Below are positions 24,224 through 36,600 of a DNA stretch of 64,000 bases, piece by piece; within the stretch, counting starts at the first letter, position 1, and each line of letters starts with the position of its first letter. This DNA is from Chrysopilus asiliformis (taxonomy: Eukaryota > Arthropoda > Insecta > Diptera > Rhagionidae). The notes under the pieces were generated by a model. It made no database searches, was not told the DNA's origin, and saw only the letters and a program-made list of their open reading frames with translations. The translations under genes and the position numbers were made by a program. Location of the stretch: positions 76,758,188 to 76,822,187 of the forward strand of contig OZ035961.1 in the NCBI GenBank assembly GCA_964034945.1, read 5' to 3'.

Positions 24224-26373
24224 CAAAAATATCAGAATATTTTTATAAATCCGTTTTAAAAATAATATTTAGCTCAATGTAAAGTTCAATTTTTGTAGAA
24301 ATATGTAAATTCTATTGAGTAAATTTAAATTTAAATTATTGTTTTGCAATTCATCGCCCTCTCAATTAAATTGTTTATTCATCTTCCCACGGCTGTTGAT
24401 TTTCCGTGCTATCGTGTATACAATGAGTTATTATTCACTTGTATCAAAAATTATTTTTGTAAAATTGACAAAGTTAAATAAAAACCCTTTTTGACGTTCA
24501 ACACAGAAACAAGAGAAACAGAAAAAAAATTTGTTGTTTCTTATGAGAGGAGTTTTCCAATTTGACTTTCCAACTCCAACAACATTCTATTCGAAATTAT
24601 ACCTAAATAGATTTTGTACTGCCACCATTTTCACCATCCCCACTGTATACATCCTCTGTAGATAACCAGCGGCAATGGCAACAGTCAAGGATATGAACAT
24701 TTCATTTTTCGATGTTCGTTGCCTACAGAAACAACTAAAATAAAGTTTCAAATTTTTATGATTGAAATTGATTTTTAAATTTCGTATACATACCAGAAAT
24801 AATATGGTTGTATGGAAAATTGTGCTTTTTATATCTCTGCTACCATTAATCTATTTTTTATGTCATCTATTTTTTATGTTGTTTATATTAAGAATGTTGA
24901 GAGACTTTCTCCATGCATAAAAAAATATCTCAGAGGATAATTTAACCCACTTTAAAGTTGAATTTTTACTTAAAATTCTCAACATGTCTAAAACTTGCAT
25001 TTCGTGCTCACTTTAGGTACTTTACTGACTGAACTAAGTAGGAAAATTAGTCCGACAGAATACTAAAAGGTATCCTGACTATCTCAAACATTAACTCAAT
25101 TCGTCATAAAGCAGCACTTCACCGCCTGGTTCCATGTGGAGCAAACGGGAAAAGCATTCAGTGGGGCAAGAATCGGACCGTATTCATAATTGCATTTATA
25201 CTAATGCAGTTACAGTGTACTCAGCAGCAGACATATCCTTCGAGAAAAAAGGAAAAATCCGACCTTTCTAGCTTCGTGAACTGTGTCTGAACAGAACCTC
25301 CATCCAGCTCACGTTTCTCTCCCACTTTAAATAATTAGCGAACCGCTCTGAAATATTAATGCGAACAGCAATTCAATTCCCTTTTCGTTGCCCCTTACTG
25401 TGCCCCTTCAATAGGGATTTTTAGGATCTGATGAGAATTTTCGGCTAATTCCACGTGGATCCCGATCTAATTAAATTTATTTTTGCTCTTATTGTATGTT
25501 GGCAACATTACTGAAAGCGTACTTATGTAAATTTCTAATCAAGAACAAATTTTATGAGGAATTTTTTAAGGACATAAGTCCAAGTTTGTGTTAAGCCAAG
25601 TAATAATTTTCCCATTTATGTGACAGTTGAGGCACACTTTTGCTAGGAAGAAAATTACTGGCGGCAGACAAGTTGACTGTATCCAATAAAATTCTAAGGA
25701 CTGGGCAAGAGATGATAAGAAAAGTTGAAGCGCCATATGAAGACACTTGTATACGAAATTTACTTGTATACGAAATTTACTTGGATTCTTGGTTAATTTT
25801 ACGTGGACGCCTTATTATCTATTTACGTATGTACATATATTAGAGATGTGAATAAATAATTGCAGATAACATTGCTAAAATTCAATTTCGTACAATCCTG
25901 GCAATTTTTGAAATTATTCGACATATCCTGTAATTAATCTATTCGGTTTTCACATTATTTGCTCAAAAGTTTCCTAATACTAGAGTTAGAGAACAGATTG
26001 GGATATTGCAGTTATTCCTTCCCATATATAATAAGGACGAATGAGCGAAGTTTTTATAGAAATAAAAATCAAAATTCAAAAATTCCATTTTTTGAGGGGG
26101 GTAAAAATTCGAAGGGGTGGTAAACATATCATGCTATATATTTTTCGAATTTACTCTTCGAGATCTTTCATTTAAGATATTGCATTCGTTCCTTTTCATA
26201 CAATTTGGAGTCGCCCGGGAGGAGTGAGGGGCGCGAGCATCGACTAAAAAGGCCCATTTCGGATACGGGACACTTCTCTGGTCCTCCCCATATCAGATAT
26301 ATAGCGGGGCTAAACTGAAATTTAGTCAGGGACAGACCTTACTCTACAGATAACCCCAAAGGAACAAGTCCAA
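24224..26373. other. Intron sequence, no element or exon recognised
   Basis: Lies in the long intron. Several GC-richer passages (24640-24720, 25090-25390) look single-copy, but no open frame with good splice sites stands out. A short 'gtatacgaaatttactt' direct duplication occurs at 25749-25782. Confidence 0.4.
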
Positions 26374-26663
26374 GGTCTATGTTACACACGGCAACTTTAA
26401 ACCGATACAAAATACAAAAAGTTGCTCGTTTGTGCTACACGCGGAGACAAGTTGCCGGAGACTTCCGTATATTACACAGTGAGTGTTTCATGTGTGTGTG
26501 AAGTTGTGTGAAGAACGAACCCGTTCTTTGTGATTTTGTGCTTGTGTGCGTATTTTGTCGCCTTGTTTCTACTTTCGGAACTGGCGACATTAGCCACCGC
26601 TTCCCTCACTTCTCGCGCCTTAAGAAAAGTCGCCGCTTAAAGTTGCCGTGTGTAACGTAGGCC
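26374..26663. mobile_element. Harbinger-like MITE with CAA flanks
   Basis: Ends GGTCTATGTTACACACGGCA and the inverse of GGCCTACGTTACACACGGCA are flanked by CAA on both sides (26371-26373, 26664-26666). The 290-bp size, 3-bp duplication and GGSCYAYG-type terminus fit a PIF/Harbinger MITE. Internal 'gcgacttttcttaagg' sequence carries no coding remnant. Confidence 0.65.
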
Positions 26664-26679
26664 CAAAGGCGTCAAATTG

Positions 26680-27104
26680 CACGATCTTGGTGGCCAATTG
26701 ACTTCGCTGTTTCACGAGATGATGTGACCTGGCCACTTCTCATTCAATAAAGCAATTGTTGCATTGGCTGTGTGGCATGTGGCGTCGTCCTGTTGAAACC
26801 ACAAATCATTCAGGCCATAAAAAGTTGGTTATCATGGCACGGCAGTGCTTACCATTCACGATCACAGAATTCCCAGCATCAGTTTTAACTGCAGCAATGT
26901 TTTCGGCTGAACGGCGTACATGAGCACACAATGGTGTTTTCACATCTTCCACCAACCCAGTTTGTTTGAATTGTTCAACAATTCTCGATTGGTCGATTAC
27001 GCTGACCAAGGAAAATCACGAAGTGCGCGAAATTCATTTTTGTTTGAACGCCCATTTTCGTAATTGGCTTCAAGAACACGTTGTTCGATTGTTGATCTTT
27101 CCAT
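26680..27104 (-). pseudogene. Tc1/mariner-type transposase, internally deleted
   Basis: Read on the minus strand, an N-terminal helix-turn-helix segment (MERSTIEQRV near 27104, then RIVEQFKQTG, VKTPLCAHVRRSAENIAAV) joins directly to a piece from after the catalytic region (VNGKHCRAMITNFLWPE). Further frames give CHTANATIALLNE and 'SQLATKIVQFD', corresponding to the usual NWPPRSCDLTP region. The catalytic DDE core between the two halves is missing and there are stops and frame changes. The arrangement is that of IS630/Tc1-mariner transposases common in insects, so this is an internally deleted, dead copy. Its terminal repeats could not be fixed. Confidence 0.8.
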
Positions 27105-27767
27105 GGCTTAAATTGCCAAAGACTGAAATTGTCAAACCTGAGAACAAAAAATCTTTAGACATTTAAGCCTCAATCACATTTAACATCGGTCCAAGCAACT
27201 GGAACTGGAACACCCGATATATCTGCAAGTGTCATTTTAATAGCAATTTATGGCTAACGGTGACCAACAATTATTGAAAATATTTTTTGCACTAGAAAAA
27301 GCGAACGTATTTTCAAATATCCCTAAAGATGAGGCTTTCTTACGATGCTAGGATGAATTTTTTGCAGTCTAATTTCAACATTTTCATACGTTATCTAATT
27401 CACTTAGCTGTTTCTTTTTCTATCATCTACTAGCAAAATTTGTATGTATATACGAATATGTTATTATAAGAATTTTGTATGTTAACAGAATTCGACTATA
27501 ACCCACATCCTAGAGTCAAATTCTTTCGTTCAGCACATAATAGTCGTAAAGTAAGAATGCTGGATAACAAAAAATATTTCCCTTGTCCTTTAGATTCATG
27601 TTTCGAGAATACTTTCTTGTTCTTCTGTTGATTTTGTTGCTTTTGCTACATTTAAAAACGAAAGAAAAGAATTTGGGTAATGTTTAACGTTAGTTGCTTT
27701 AATTAAAATGGGCGCAGTTAACTCGGCATTGAATTAAGAATTTTCTTTTCCCTCTTTAATAGTTTAA

Positions 27768-28341
27768 AACATAACAAAAGCTATAATTGCCAATCTGGCA
27801 ATCATTGGAGACCCGTATGGTGATATTCGTATCAAAATTCGAACAGTTGTACCAAAATTCCACTTTGAAGTCAAACTTTCCAATAAGATTTTTTTAAAAC
27901 TTGTTCCAATCGGATTTTGATGTATAAGAGTTTTGTGTAGAATCATATTCTAAATAACTTTTGTTCTTGGACTTTTTTGATAAGATGCTCCGTTTTTGAG
28001 ATATTCACAAAAAACGTTTTCATTCGTTTGGGGGGTACCCCCCCTAATGATCCATTTTTGCCCATTAACGAACTTAGCCTCGCATTTTACGAAAAACGGA
28101 TCCATGCAAAATTTCAAGTCTCTAGCTCAATCCGTGCGCCTGCAATCCGCGCCACAGACAGACAGACAGACAGACAGACAGACGGACAGACGAACGGACA
28201 GACGGACGGACATGGAAAATTCATTTTTTTTATCATTCTAAACACACTGGTGTAATTCATTTTTTTGTGCGATGACGGGATCTTGGCGTTACAAACGGTA
28301 AGGCAAAGTTAATATACCCTTTGGTTTCACCATACGGGTAT
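27768..28341 (-). mobile_element. Mini-me-like dispersed repeat, copy B
   Basis: Reverse-complement copy of the element at 23353-23924, with matching ends ('cataacaaaagctataattg' at left, 'ccatacgggtat' at right) and a GACA/GACG array at 28157-28212. It is about as well preserved as copies A and D. Confidence 0.82.
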
Positions 28342-28976
28342 AAAAATGAGGTACATTTATGGGACTGATAAAAAGTTTCCACTTCTGGAAAAAGGTTACG
28401 AATGTTGAGATAAAATGTCTTGAAAGGTGTCCCTATCTTCTTGTTTGGATTCCTTTTAGTAAACCTGGAAACTAATTTGTAAGAATTCTGTATTTTAATT
28501 GGTAGCGTTTAATTTTTGGGAGATAAGAGAATGCTTGAACTTAATATGCCTACGAATAAGTAAAAAATTGACCTAGAAAAGGAAATTCCATAAATAATTT
28601 TCCTTCTCAATAGGTGTTCTGTTTAATTTTCTAAATAGATGTTCTGTTTTTGTCATTAAAGAGGATTTCGTTTTTCTTTTAGAATATTTGTTTTCACCTT
28701 CAATTGAATTCTAATTCAGAATGTAAGAATTGAACAGATTTAATACTAATCACATGTGGGAGGCATCCTAAAATAAATTATTTCTAATTTTAACAAATTT
28801 GTGATCATATCGTCAAAATACACGTTAATATAAGAAAAGCGTTATTAAATATCAGCTAACAAAAGTTCGATAGCCAAAAAAGGAAATTTCTCACTTGTGA
28901 CCCTTTTTTGAATAAAATATTTTTATCATGAATACTAATTATTGATTAGATAAATTTGTATAATTATAACCAAATA

Positions 28977-29076
28977 CAGTAGAATCCCGATAATTCGTAC
29001 CCCGATAATTCGTATATCCCGCTAATTCGTATGAATTTGCTAGTCCCTTGAAATACGAATTTTCGGGATTCTACTG
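28977..29076. mobile_element. 100-bp pogo-like MITE, TSD TA
   Basis: Perfectly placed ends CAGTAGAATCCCGA(T/A)AATTCGTA inverted on each side, with TA at 28975-28976 and 29077-29078. 'Gataattcgta' is repeated inside. The end sequence resembles pogo/Tigger-type termini; no coding sequence. Confidence 0.8.
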
Positions 29077-29415
29077 TATTATAAAAATTACAAACCAAAT
29101 TTTATAGAACCAACAAAATGAAATTGTACTATTGATAAAATCAAACCAAGCAACAAATTTTTATTTTATTAACAAAATTTTGTTGTACCTACAAAAAATT
29201 TGAAATTATTAATTTTTAACATGTTGTTTTTTGTTAATTTGATAATATTTTCCATTCAGCGAAAGTTAAAAAAATAATTATTCTATAAATGAATGATTAT
29301 ATAAATTTCGCATATTTAAAAAATCTAGGTTACATAGATATATTCCAATTAGCTTCATTAACATCATTTCTAAAATGAAAATGCCATTTTAAGGCCCATA
29401 ATACTAATTTCAGTA

Positions 29416-30348
29416 GGGGAAGCCGGGGCATGTATTAACAAACTCTGGAAATTGGGTCATAGTTTTTTAACAAGTAATATTTTTGATATTGTGTTTATAT
29501 CTAGCCATACTGTAGGTCTTCAGGTATCATAAGAAATAAAAAAAAGTTTCGAACTGGTAGTCACTATATGAAAAAAATCATTTTTATGAAAAAATGTCAT
29601 CTGTTAAAACCAACCCCGGCCACGGGGCTAGTTTTAACAACGATGGGGTAAGTATTAACATAAGTTTTAACATGGAAAGATTTTTTTTTTCACAAAATTA
29701 TAAAATAAACAAAATATATATCCTTTTAAATTCAAATATATTAATTATCACAAAAACTAATAAAATGAACCAAATAAATATCCTTTTCAAGGAACATAAA
29801 TTGACAAAAAAAATTAAGTCGTTTTAAAAAACAAAAACAATTATTATTATCTAAAAAAAGGTCTCAGGGAAGCTTTTTTGTACATAATTTGTATCTATAA
29901 AAACATAGTATAAGAATTCTTACTCTATGTCTATGACATTATATTGTTAATTCTTGCCCCATGGGTTTGTTAATTTTAGCCCCGACACTACTTTTTTTGA
30001 ATTATTAACCACACACAAAAATATAGTTAAGGATTGTAATAAAACCAAAGGATATTATTAATTATAGCTTCATTAACTTACATTATCGGCAAAGTTATAT
30101 TCAATAATATAAAAAACTAAGACAGAAATCAAAATATTGCAAACCATAAAAAGTTCGTTTACCACCTAAATTTCGGTCTTTGTGCTAAATATTCCCTGGC
30201 AATTAACTGATTATGACTGATGAGTCACGATATAATTGACCTTATCGAATGATGGACAAAAACCAAATTTCGAGATTCTGGCTCGTATATTTCGGCGGGA
30301 ATAGGCTTGTTAATACTTACCCCTGTTAATTCTAGCCCCGGGTTCCCC
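29416..30348. mobile_element. Pogo-like TIR element, TSD TA
   Basis: Termini GGGGAAgCCGGGGCATGTAT and the inverse of GGGGAACCCGGGGCTAGAAT, flanked by TA (29414-29415, 30349-30350). Further 'gggg' and 'attaaca' motifs occur near each end ('agccccgacac', 'gccccatgggtttgtta'). The 933-bp interior is AT-rich with no recognised transposase. The TA duplication places it in the Tc1/mariner-pogo group. Confidence 0.75.
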
Positions 30349-30859
30349 TACTAAATAAGAACACATTATCCACACAATGAAAACAAATTAGAATCATTTT
30401 TTGGAACCCAAAGGAACTCGAATAGTCAAATCATGAAACCACTTTCATATGACCACTCTCATAATAACGGGCCTACCTCGACGTAATTGGTCCCGAAGAG
30501 ATTTCATAAATGTGTAATTATTCTTTGCGCGCCAAATTTATATTCACATTGTCGTATCACAATTTACTTTTATGTTTTAAACCTAGACATAAATTCTATG
30601 TAGACATAAATTGCGATTTTTTTCATTACCTGCCATTGAAATTTCCCGTGGAGACAGCATTTGTAAATTTTTTTTATGTCTTGGGCAAAAATACTCTTCG
30701 CCATTAATAAAATCACAATTTATGTCTAATCAAGACCTAAAATTATGTATAATCTTTTTGCACAAATTTCATAGTAGGTAACATTGGCGAGCCTGGCGAA
30801 GTCGAGAACACAGCTAAAAAACCTGGCGAGGTCGAGAACATAGCTATAGTGCGGTATTA

Positions 30860-31434
30860 AGGTGGGTTTAGAAACACGAGCATTTTCATTTTTACTGGCA
30901 AAGTGAGCGGGATAGCGAAATTCAAATTTACGTGCGCAAAAAGTCGATCACATCAGTGTCTCACACGTACTTTCCCTTCCACTTTATGGCGAACTGTCAC
31001 TGCACATCACCTTCTCGCAGCAATACGTTTGTTATCGCTTCAATTTCACCTAACAAAATCTATTTGTGTGATGTTATAATTAATAACATAATTATTATTA
31101 CCTCCCGTTTCTATTTAAAATGCGTAGCTTTCAAATAAACATTGAACTTAACCTTACTTTTGCTGGCTGCCATAATTCCCCATAATTCAGGGGTAACATT
31201 TTGCTGGCAGGGCGGGGAAGTCCAATGTGTTTGCTGTTGTTTACTGCCATAACTTTCCTATCGTCGACGAAAATTATGGATAGTAAAACCACTACATGCA
31301 AGCAAAATTTCCAGTAAAATTTTTACTGAGTGGTTTCCCGTCCCTTTCCCACTTGGTGAAAAAGTCATAAGAAATCTGGCATTTCACTCACTTTGCCAGT
31401 AAAAATGAAAATGCTCGTGTTTCTAAACCCACCT
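30860..31434. mobile_element. Harbinger-like element with long TIRs, TSD TTA
   Basis: Terminal repeats of at least 48 bases, beginning AGGTGGGTTTAGAAACACGA, are nearly identical on both sides and flanked by TTA (30857-30859, 31435-31437). A 3-bp TWA duplication indicates PIF/Harbinger. The ends' similarity suggests recent insertion. The interior (575 bp total) has no recognisable transposase. It sits exactly at the left end of the next element. Confidence 0.82.
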
Positions 31435-31437
31435 TTA

Positions 31438-32361
31438 CACTTGGCTTTTTTAAGCCGGCACCTTTTGAGTTGCAGTAAACCACTGTGCTTACATTTGGCT
31501 TAAGCAAACCAATCCTGTTTGCATATGCTATACAAATTAACATATATGTGTGTGTGTGGGCTTAACATCAGACGTGCTTCAGTTGCCAGACCTTTACCTG
31601 CTTACGTTCAGAAGGAAACTGATTTCTCCCTGGCGAGGTTGAGAACATCCCTACTGCCCATGGCCGAATTATACACAGGTCTGTTTGACAGCTCAGTTGC
31701 TTCTGGCTATGACGTCATCGGCAAGAAATTTTCATACGACTTAATGGAAATTTTCCCTTTTTATATGAAATATTACTGAAATTAGCTAAATTTACTGGTT
31801 TACGAAAATAAAATTAAAACTATCATTTAGTATTTTTATGTTATTGTTTTATTTAATTTTCTTTTCTGTGTTTTTTTAAATATTTCAGTCTTGTTTAGAT
31901 TTCTTGATCTAAAAAATAGTCTACACTTAAAAAATAACATTTTTACATCGTCAATTTTCACTTTCACTAGTATTTGCCCTAAATTAAAATAGTCTATAAC
32001 TTTTTTTCTTTAAATATAACGTCTTCACAACTAAATACAAAACCAAAAATCAAAATACTGTTTAATAAATCAATAATTCCCAAATATTCAAAACATCTAA
32101 CAAAACACTCCGTACGCACAATCAACATTACAAAGAATGCATCGAATATTTTTTGCCGATGACGTAGCAAAATGGCGGCTGTCAAAAAGTAACCAGCAGA
32201 CCTGTATATAATTCGGTCATGCCTACTGCCTTTCCCAAACAGGTTGCATGTGTGCAGAAAGTGGCCGATGAGCCATGATTTCAAGTGGCGATTTTTCCTT
32301 TCCATCTCCGCAATCATTTCTTCCGAAAATCAGCTTAAGTAAGCCAGAAAATCGCCAAGTG
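31438..32361. mobile_element. Long foldback element 'CACTTGGC'
   Basis: Ends CACTTGGCttttt and gccaagtg are inverted, and deeper inverted blocks exist: 'ccgaattatacacaggtctg' near 31665 pairs with 'cagacctgtatataattcgg' near 32195. Flanks are TTA and TAA, consistent with a TA duplication after removing the Harbinger-like insertion at its left edge. No transposase remains. Confidence 0.65.
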
Positions 32362-32525
32362 TAATTAAACACATAGACGTTACAATTCTTCAACAAGCAT
32401 CGTAATTTGAGGATTTGAGTGTTCTAATAGTTACAAACTATTTTTGATTAACGAAATTCTGGTATGGTTTATAACATTTACCAATTTTTTTAATAAAGCC
32501 AACCAGTGTAAAGCCTAATTCACAC

Positions 32526-32646
32526 TAACGATTGCGATTACGATTGAGCTTCCTCAACCAATAAGATCAAATCTTTCATGTGCCTACCTTTGAAATGTTT
32601 GATCTAATTGGTCGAGAAGCTTCAATCGTAATCTCAATCGTTAAAG
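32526..32646. repeat. Short hairpin repeat with adjacent half-copy
   Basis: Arms 'gattacgattgagcttcctc' and 'gagaagcttcaatcgtaatc' pair with few mismatches around a loop near 32585. A third arm-like piece (actaacgattacgataactt) follows at 32658, suggesting tandem or nested copies of a small MITE. Confidence 0.6.
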
Positions 32647-33234
32647 CTCAAGTCAGACTAACGATTACGATAACTTCTCGACCAATGAGATCAAAACTTT
32701 CAACGATAGGAAAAATGAAAGCTTTTATATTGTTTAATTTTGATGTTGAGAAACCAAGCGAAGGAGTCTCTGGAACCTAATTGGTCATGTCAGTTGCCCT
32801 GTTCCTGACAATTTGGCTAGCGCGACCAGAAAATACAAGTTTTGTAAATTCGGGATTCGTTTTATGGACTTGCACAGTGCGTGCGTTAAATTACTTAACA
32901 TCTAAAGTTTGACAGAGATCCAGTAGAATTCATCTAAATAAGGGTAGGTAGTTAGTTCCCAATAAACATATCGCATGAAAATCAGTTCCGATCGGAGTTT
33001 GAAAATCACATGTCGCACTCGAAAAAGCACTCACCAAACTCACGGAAAACCCGTATATCGGTCAAAGGAGAGTGGCTTTTTTTGTCGCACAATGCTCATA
33101 CGTGCATGCTTTTTGCGTTCGATATTGGTACGTCAGGTGTCATTTTTCTATTTCGTTTTCTGTTTTTCATTTCGTTGAAATTAAAATAAATCCAAACTTA
33201 TTGAATAAAACACCTCTATAAGTTTGATGTAGAA

Positions 33235-33870
33235 ACACTATTTTTTTTTAAAAAAAGCTTTGTTTTAAAAAATGCACTAAAAAGGAAAAAATATTTTTTG
33301 TGTAGTGTTTATCAGAAATATAAGCGAGATAAAGATTTATTTTATTTTTTTTCATGCTTTTATCTCACTTTCATTTCTCACACACAGTACCCAAAAAATT
33401 ATTTTTTCCGTTTAGTTACATTTTTTTTTAAATGAAAGCGTTTTTTAATTTTTTTTTATTATCCTTTTTAGTCATTTTGTATTTGATTAGTATGATTAAA
33501 AATCGAAAATGAAGTCTGTCTTTCGCCACCAAGTATAAACAACTTTTTAGTCTTCAAATATCCCTCTGAGATATTTTTACGGAATTTTTAACTCCAGAAT
33601 CGGGTTTCAGCAACCCCAAAAACCCCCAGATGACATTTTTTCCGGAAAATTTGGGGAAAAGGATAATGACGCTATCCTTAGAGAACCATCCCTTGTCCTT
33701 ACAAGGACGAAGTAGTGAAAATATCGTATTGTCATCAGACTGTCATCGTGCAAAATTTCAAGTCAATCAAATGAGTGTAAATGGGTCAAAATTGGATTGC
33801 AAGATTTGAACCGGACAGACAGACAGATACGAAGGCAAGCTAAATAAAAGCTTTAAAAAAAAATGACGCA
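33235..33870 (+). repeat. Dispersed repeat family R2, copy 1
   Basis: Contains 'tgcactaaaaaggaaaaaat', 'tatcagaaatataagcgaga', 'ctccagaatcggg', 'ttgtccttacaaggacgaag' and a terminal 'ggacagacagacagata' followed by 'taaataaaagctt'. Related blocks occur in the same order at 46975-49310 and inverted at 42840-43190. The 'aaaatttcaagtcaatc' plus GACA ending suggests a Helentron/DINE relative. Confidence 0.6.
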
Positions 33871-35440
33871 TGAAACTTTAGAAGACACGCACACAAACGA
33901 AGCATGTCGATTTTAACAAAAAGGCGTTCCAATACACGCTGATAATTATTTTCCGAAGCCCTTTCATTTGGGACTCCACACAATGGGCACTTCGTTGGTT
34001 CGATCTAGAAAAAGTGACGTCTACATATACACATATTGTACTATCATCGGAGTTACGTATGGGTGCAAAATTTCAAATCAATCGGATGATGATTTTATAT
34101 TATATTTACTGGTTTAGTATTACAGCCAAATGGTATTATGAATCACAGTCACATAAGCCACGAAAATGTTAGTAATACAAAAAAAAAAAATCTTTTCGGT
34201 CAAATACGAAAATTACTCATCGTAATTCTGAAAAATTCAACCTTTTTTGTTACAGTAAATCTTCAATAAAATCCTACAATATCCACACCGTCAAAAGATC
34301 CTGAAATATTAACTCACAATCAGTCCTAAATTTTCAAATTCAAAGGTGGCTAAAGGTGGTTTTCGAGTAAGTTTTGAATTATTTAGTGGCGAAAGACTTT
34401 CGCTTTTATTTGTTTGAATGAACAAACAAAATGTTGAAAAAGTTCCTGCTGATGGGTTTTATACCCCACTGGGTAAAAGGATAGCAAAGACTTTTGCGAA
34501 CAATAAACCAACCCAGTTTTTATATATACGATAGTATCCAGACTTCTCCGACCATTTTTAAAACAAAGTTAGGAACCACTCACTCAGTTGGGAGTTACTC
34601 AGGTGGGTGAGCTGAGCTTTAATTAAGCAACTTATCTTTGCAACGAATGGCGGTTGGTTTTCTACAACCGCTACGACCGGTACCACAAGCTATAGTGATA
34701 TCAGCGAAAATTTCAAAGATGTTTAAGGACTTTTCAGACTGATAACAATTATGGCGGTAATCCCTCATTATATTACCAGTGTTATTATGCGCAAATGTTA
34801 TTTGGTTGATTCGCTCCCCGTTGTTTTAAAAATAAGCTAGAGAGAGAGAGAGAGAGAGAGACCTCGAGTTTGCATTACTTAGGATTTCTAAAGTGGATTC
34901 TCGTTGGGATATTTCTAAAACCGATTTCACAACGAAATTCGAAGAAAAAATTAAAATACTTATCAGTTTTGAAGTTTAGAATTGAAATTCTTTGTAATTT
35001 CTGCGGGTTATGCAAAAGTTTGTCTATATCTACTATTAAATATAATAAATATATCGAATACTTAATATTCCATGGGCTTGTAAAATTAAATTTATAATCA
35101 AATGCAAAAGTTTTCAGGTCTCCAAAGACTGTAAAAGTACTGAAATATTTAGCAGCTGAAAAAATAATTTTACATCCCGTCCTTTTCTTTAAAAATCTTT
35201 TCGTTGAGGATTTTCACTAGAGTATTAATCTTTGTCACATCTTGTTGCTTATTTTAATGTGATTTTGGATAAAATAAGTAAAACAGTGTTGTGCATTTAC
35301 GCGTAAACGATTTTTCTTTAAAAAATTAGTAAACAATAATTGTTTACCGAACTGATAAAGAATCGTAAAGAACGTAAATTATCGTAAATAAACAGATATT
35401 TTATATGTCAAAAGCAGTCTGAAAATTTTGTTATGTAAGT
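33871..35440. other. Intron sequence, mostly unassigned
   Basis: An (AG)n microsatellite lies at 34840-34861. 'Ttataccccactgggtaaaagg' near 34458 resembles the start of mini-me-like elements. No exon or intact element is recognised. Confidence 0.4.
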
Positions 35441-35589
35441 TAAAATCAAATACTAGGCGAGTTTATGTCGATGCTAACCTAGCGATTTTGGCCCCTCCCC
35501 CTTCAGCACGGCCTTGTTGATTTTAATATCTAATGAAAGATCTGAACATGCAAATAACAAATTTATACTTTACCAGGAGTTAGGGATTT

Positions 35590-35805
35590 GGTGTTTTAAA
35601 ACTGATTGTTACCAGAAAGCCTGCCAGTTCGGAGGCTAAAAACTGTCACTCAGGAGTTTTCGGAGACGAATCTGGTGTTAGAATTTCAAAATTTGAGATC
35701 GAGCACCTATAAGGAAACCGGGTTTTTTTCAAAAGTTTTATCGTTTCTCGATTTTTTGGGGCAAAAAACTTGTGTAAAAAACTTTAACACGGCAATGACG
35801 GACAT
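35590..35805 (+). mobile_element. Decayed Helitron 3' end
   Basis: 'Gacgaatctggtgttagaat' and 'ttggggcaaaaaacttg' match the Helitron at 45648-46272, as does the terminus 'cacggcaatgacgg...attagt'. The 5' part is not recognisable. Confidence 0.55.
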
Positions 35806-36175
35806 GCAAATTAGTATTCTTATAAAATTCATATGATTTTTGTTTCTACCCAACAAAAAGAAGAAGAAATAATATATGAATATAATATACATAATAGTGA
35901 ATTACTTATTCGTTTCTATGAGCACGAATCCAATCTAAGATTAATGTCGAAAAATAATTCTTTCATGGGCATTTTATTCTCAGGAAATCCCCACACACGA
36001 TTTTCTTGAATTACCTCAACCTCTTCATTCCGTTCAATTTCACAATTTAATAAGGTTTTCTAATGGAAAAATATATTTCGTTTCTTTATTCAAATATCAT
36101 TCGTTGAGTGGTTATTTATGTCAGAAAATGATATTATTTTTTTACTCGTTTTGATTTGATATAAAAATGTTGATT

Positions 36176-36286
36176 TTTATCAGAGCTGCTCGAACGTGGA
36201 ACTCGCTTCCCATGGAGCTTCGATGCCTCAAAAACGTTAGGCCTTTCAAAATATGTTTTTATGAATTAGCTCGATCTCTTGAATAA
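36176..36286 (+). pseudogene. LINE ORF2 C-terminal fragment
   Basis: The frame reads FIRAARTWNSLPMELR, then LKNVRPFKICFYELARS and a stop. 'R..R.WNSLP.E.R....V..FK' is a conserved motif near the C-terminus of Jockey-like and related LINE polyproteins. Nothing upstream continues the domain, so this is a 5'-truncated or deleted LINE tail. It may belong to the same retrotransposon class as the fragment at 9.4 kb; no shared sequence proves that. Confidence 0.75.
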
Positions 36287-36600
36287 GCTACAGTACACTC
36301 TAAACTGGGCGTCCTTTTATTACTAAATTTTCCAGCGAAATTTTACTGGGATTCATGAAAACAATAAATATTCTTTTTCACTGTTTTCCCAGTAAAATTT
36401 ACTGAACGACGGTAAAATTTATTGAAACATAGTAAATTTTACTGAGAATACAATAAATTTTTCCTCAAGAATTGGTGATTTTGTCGCAGTATTTTTTATA
36501 TTTCCCGTTTTCCAAGAAACTATGCCTGATTCTGCCACTTCACTATTACACCCCAATAAATTTTTCATTGCGTCACCCCGAGCCATTCAAGTTTAGAATA

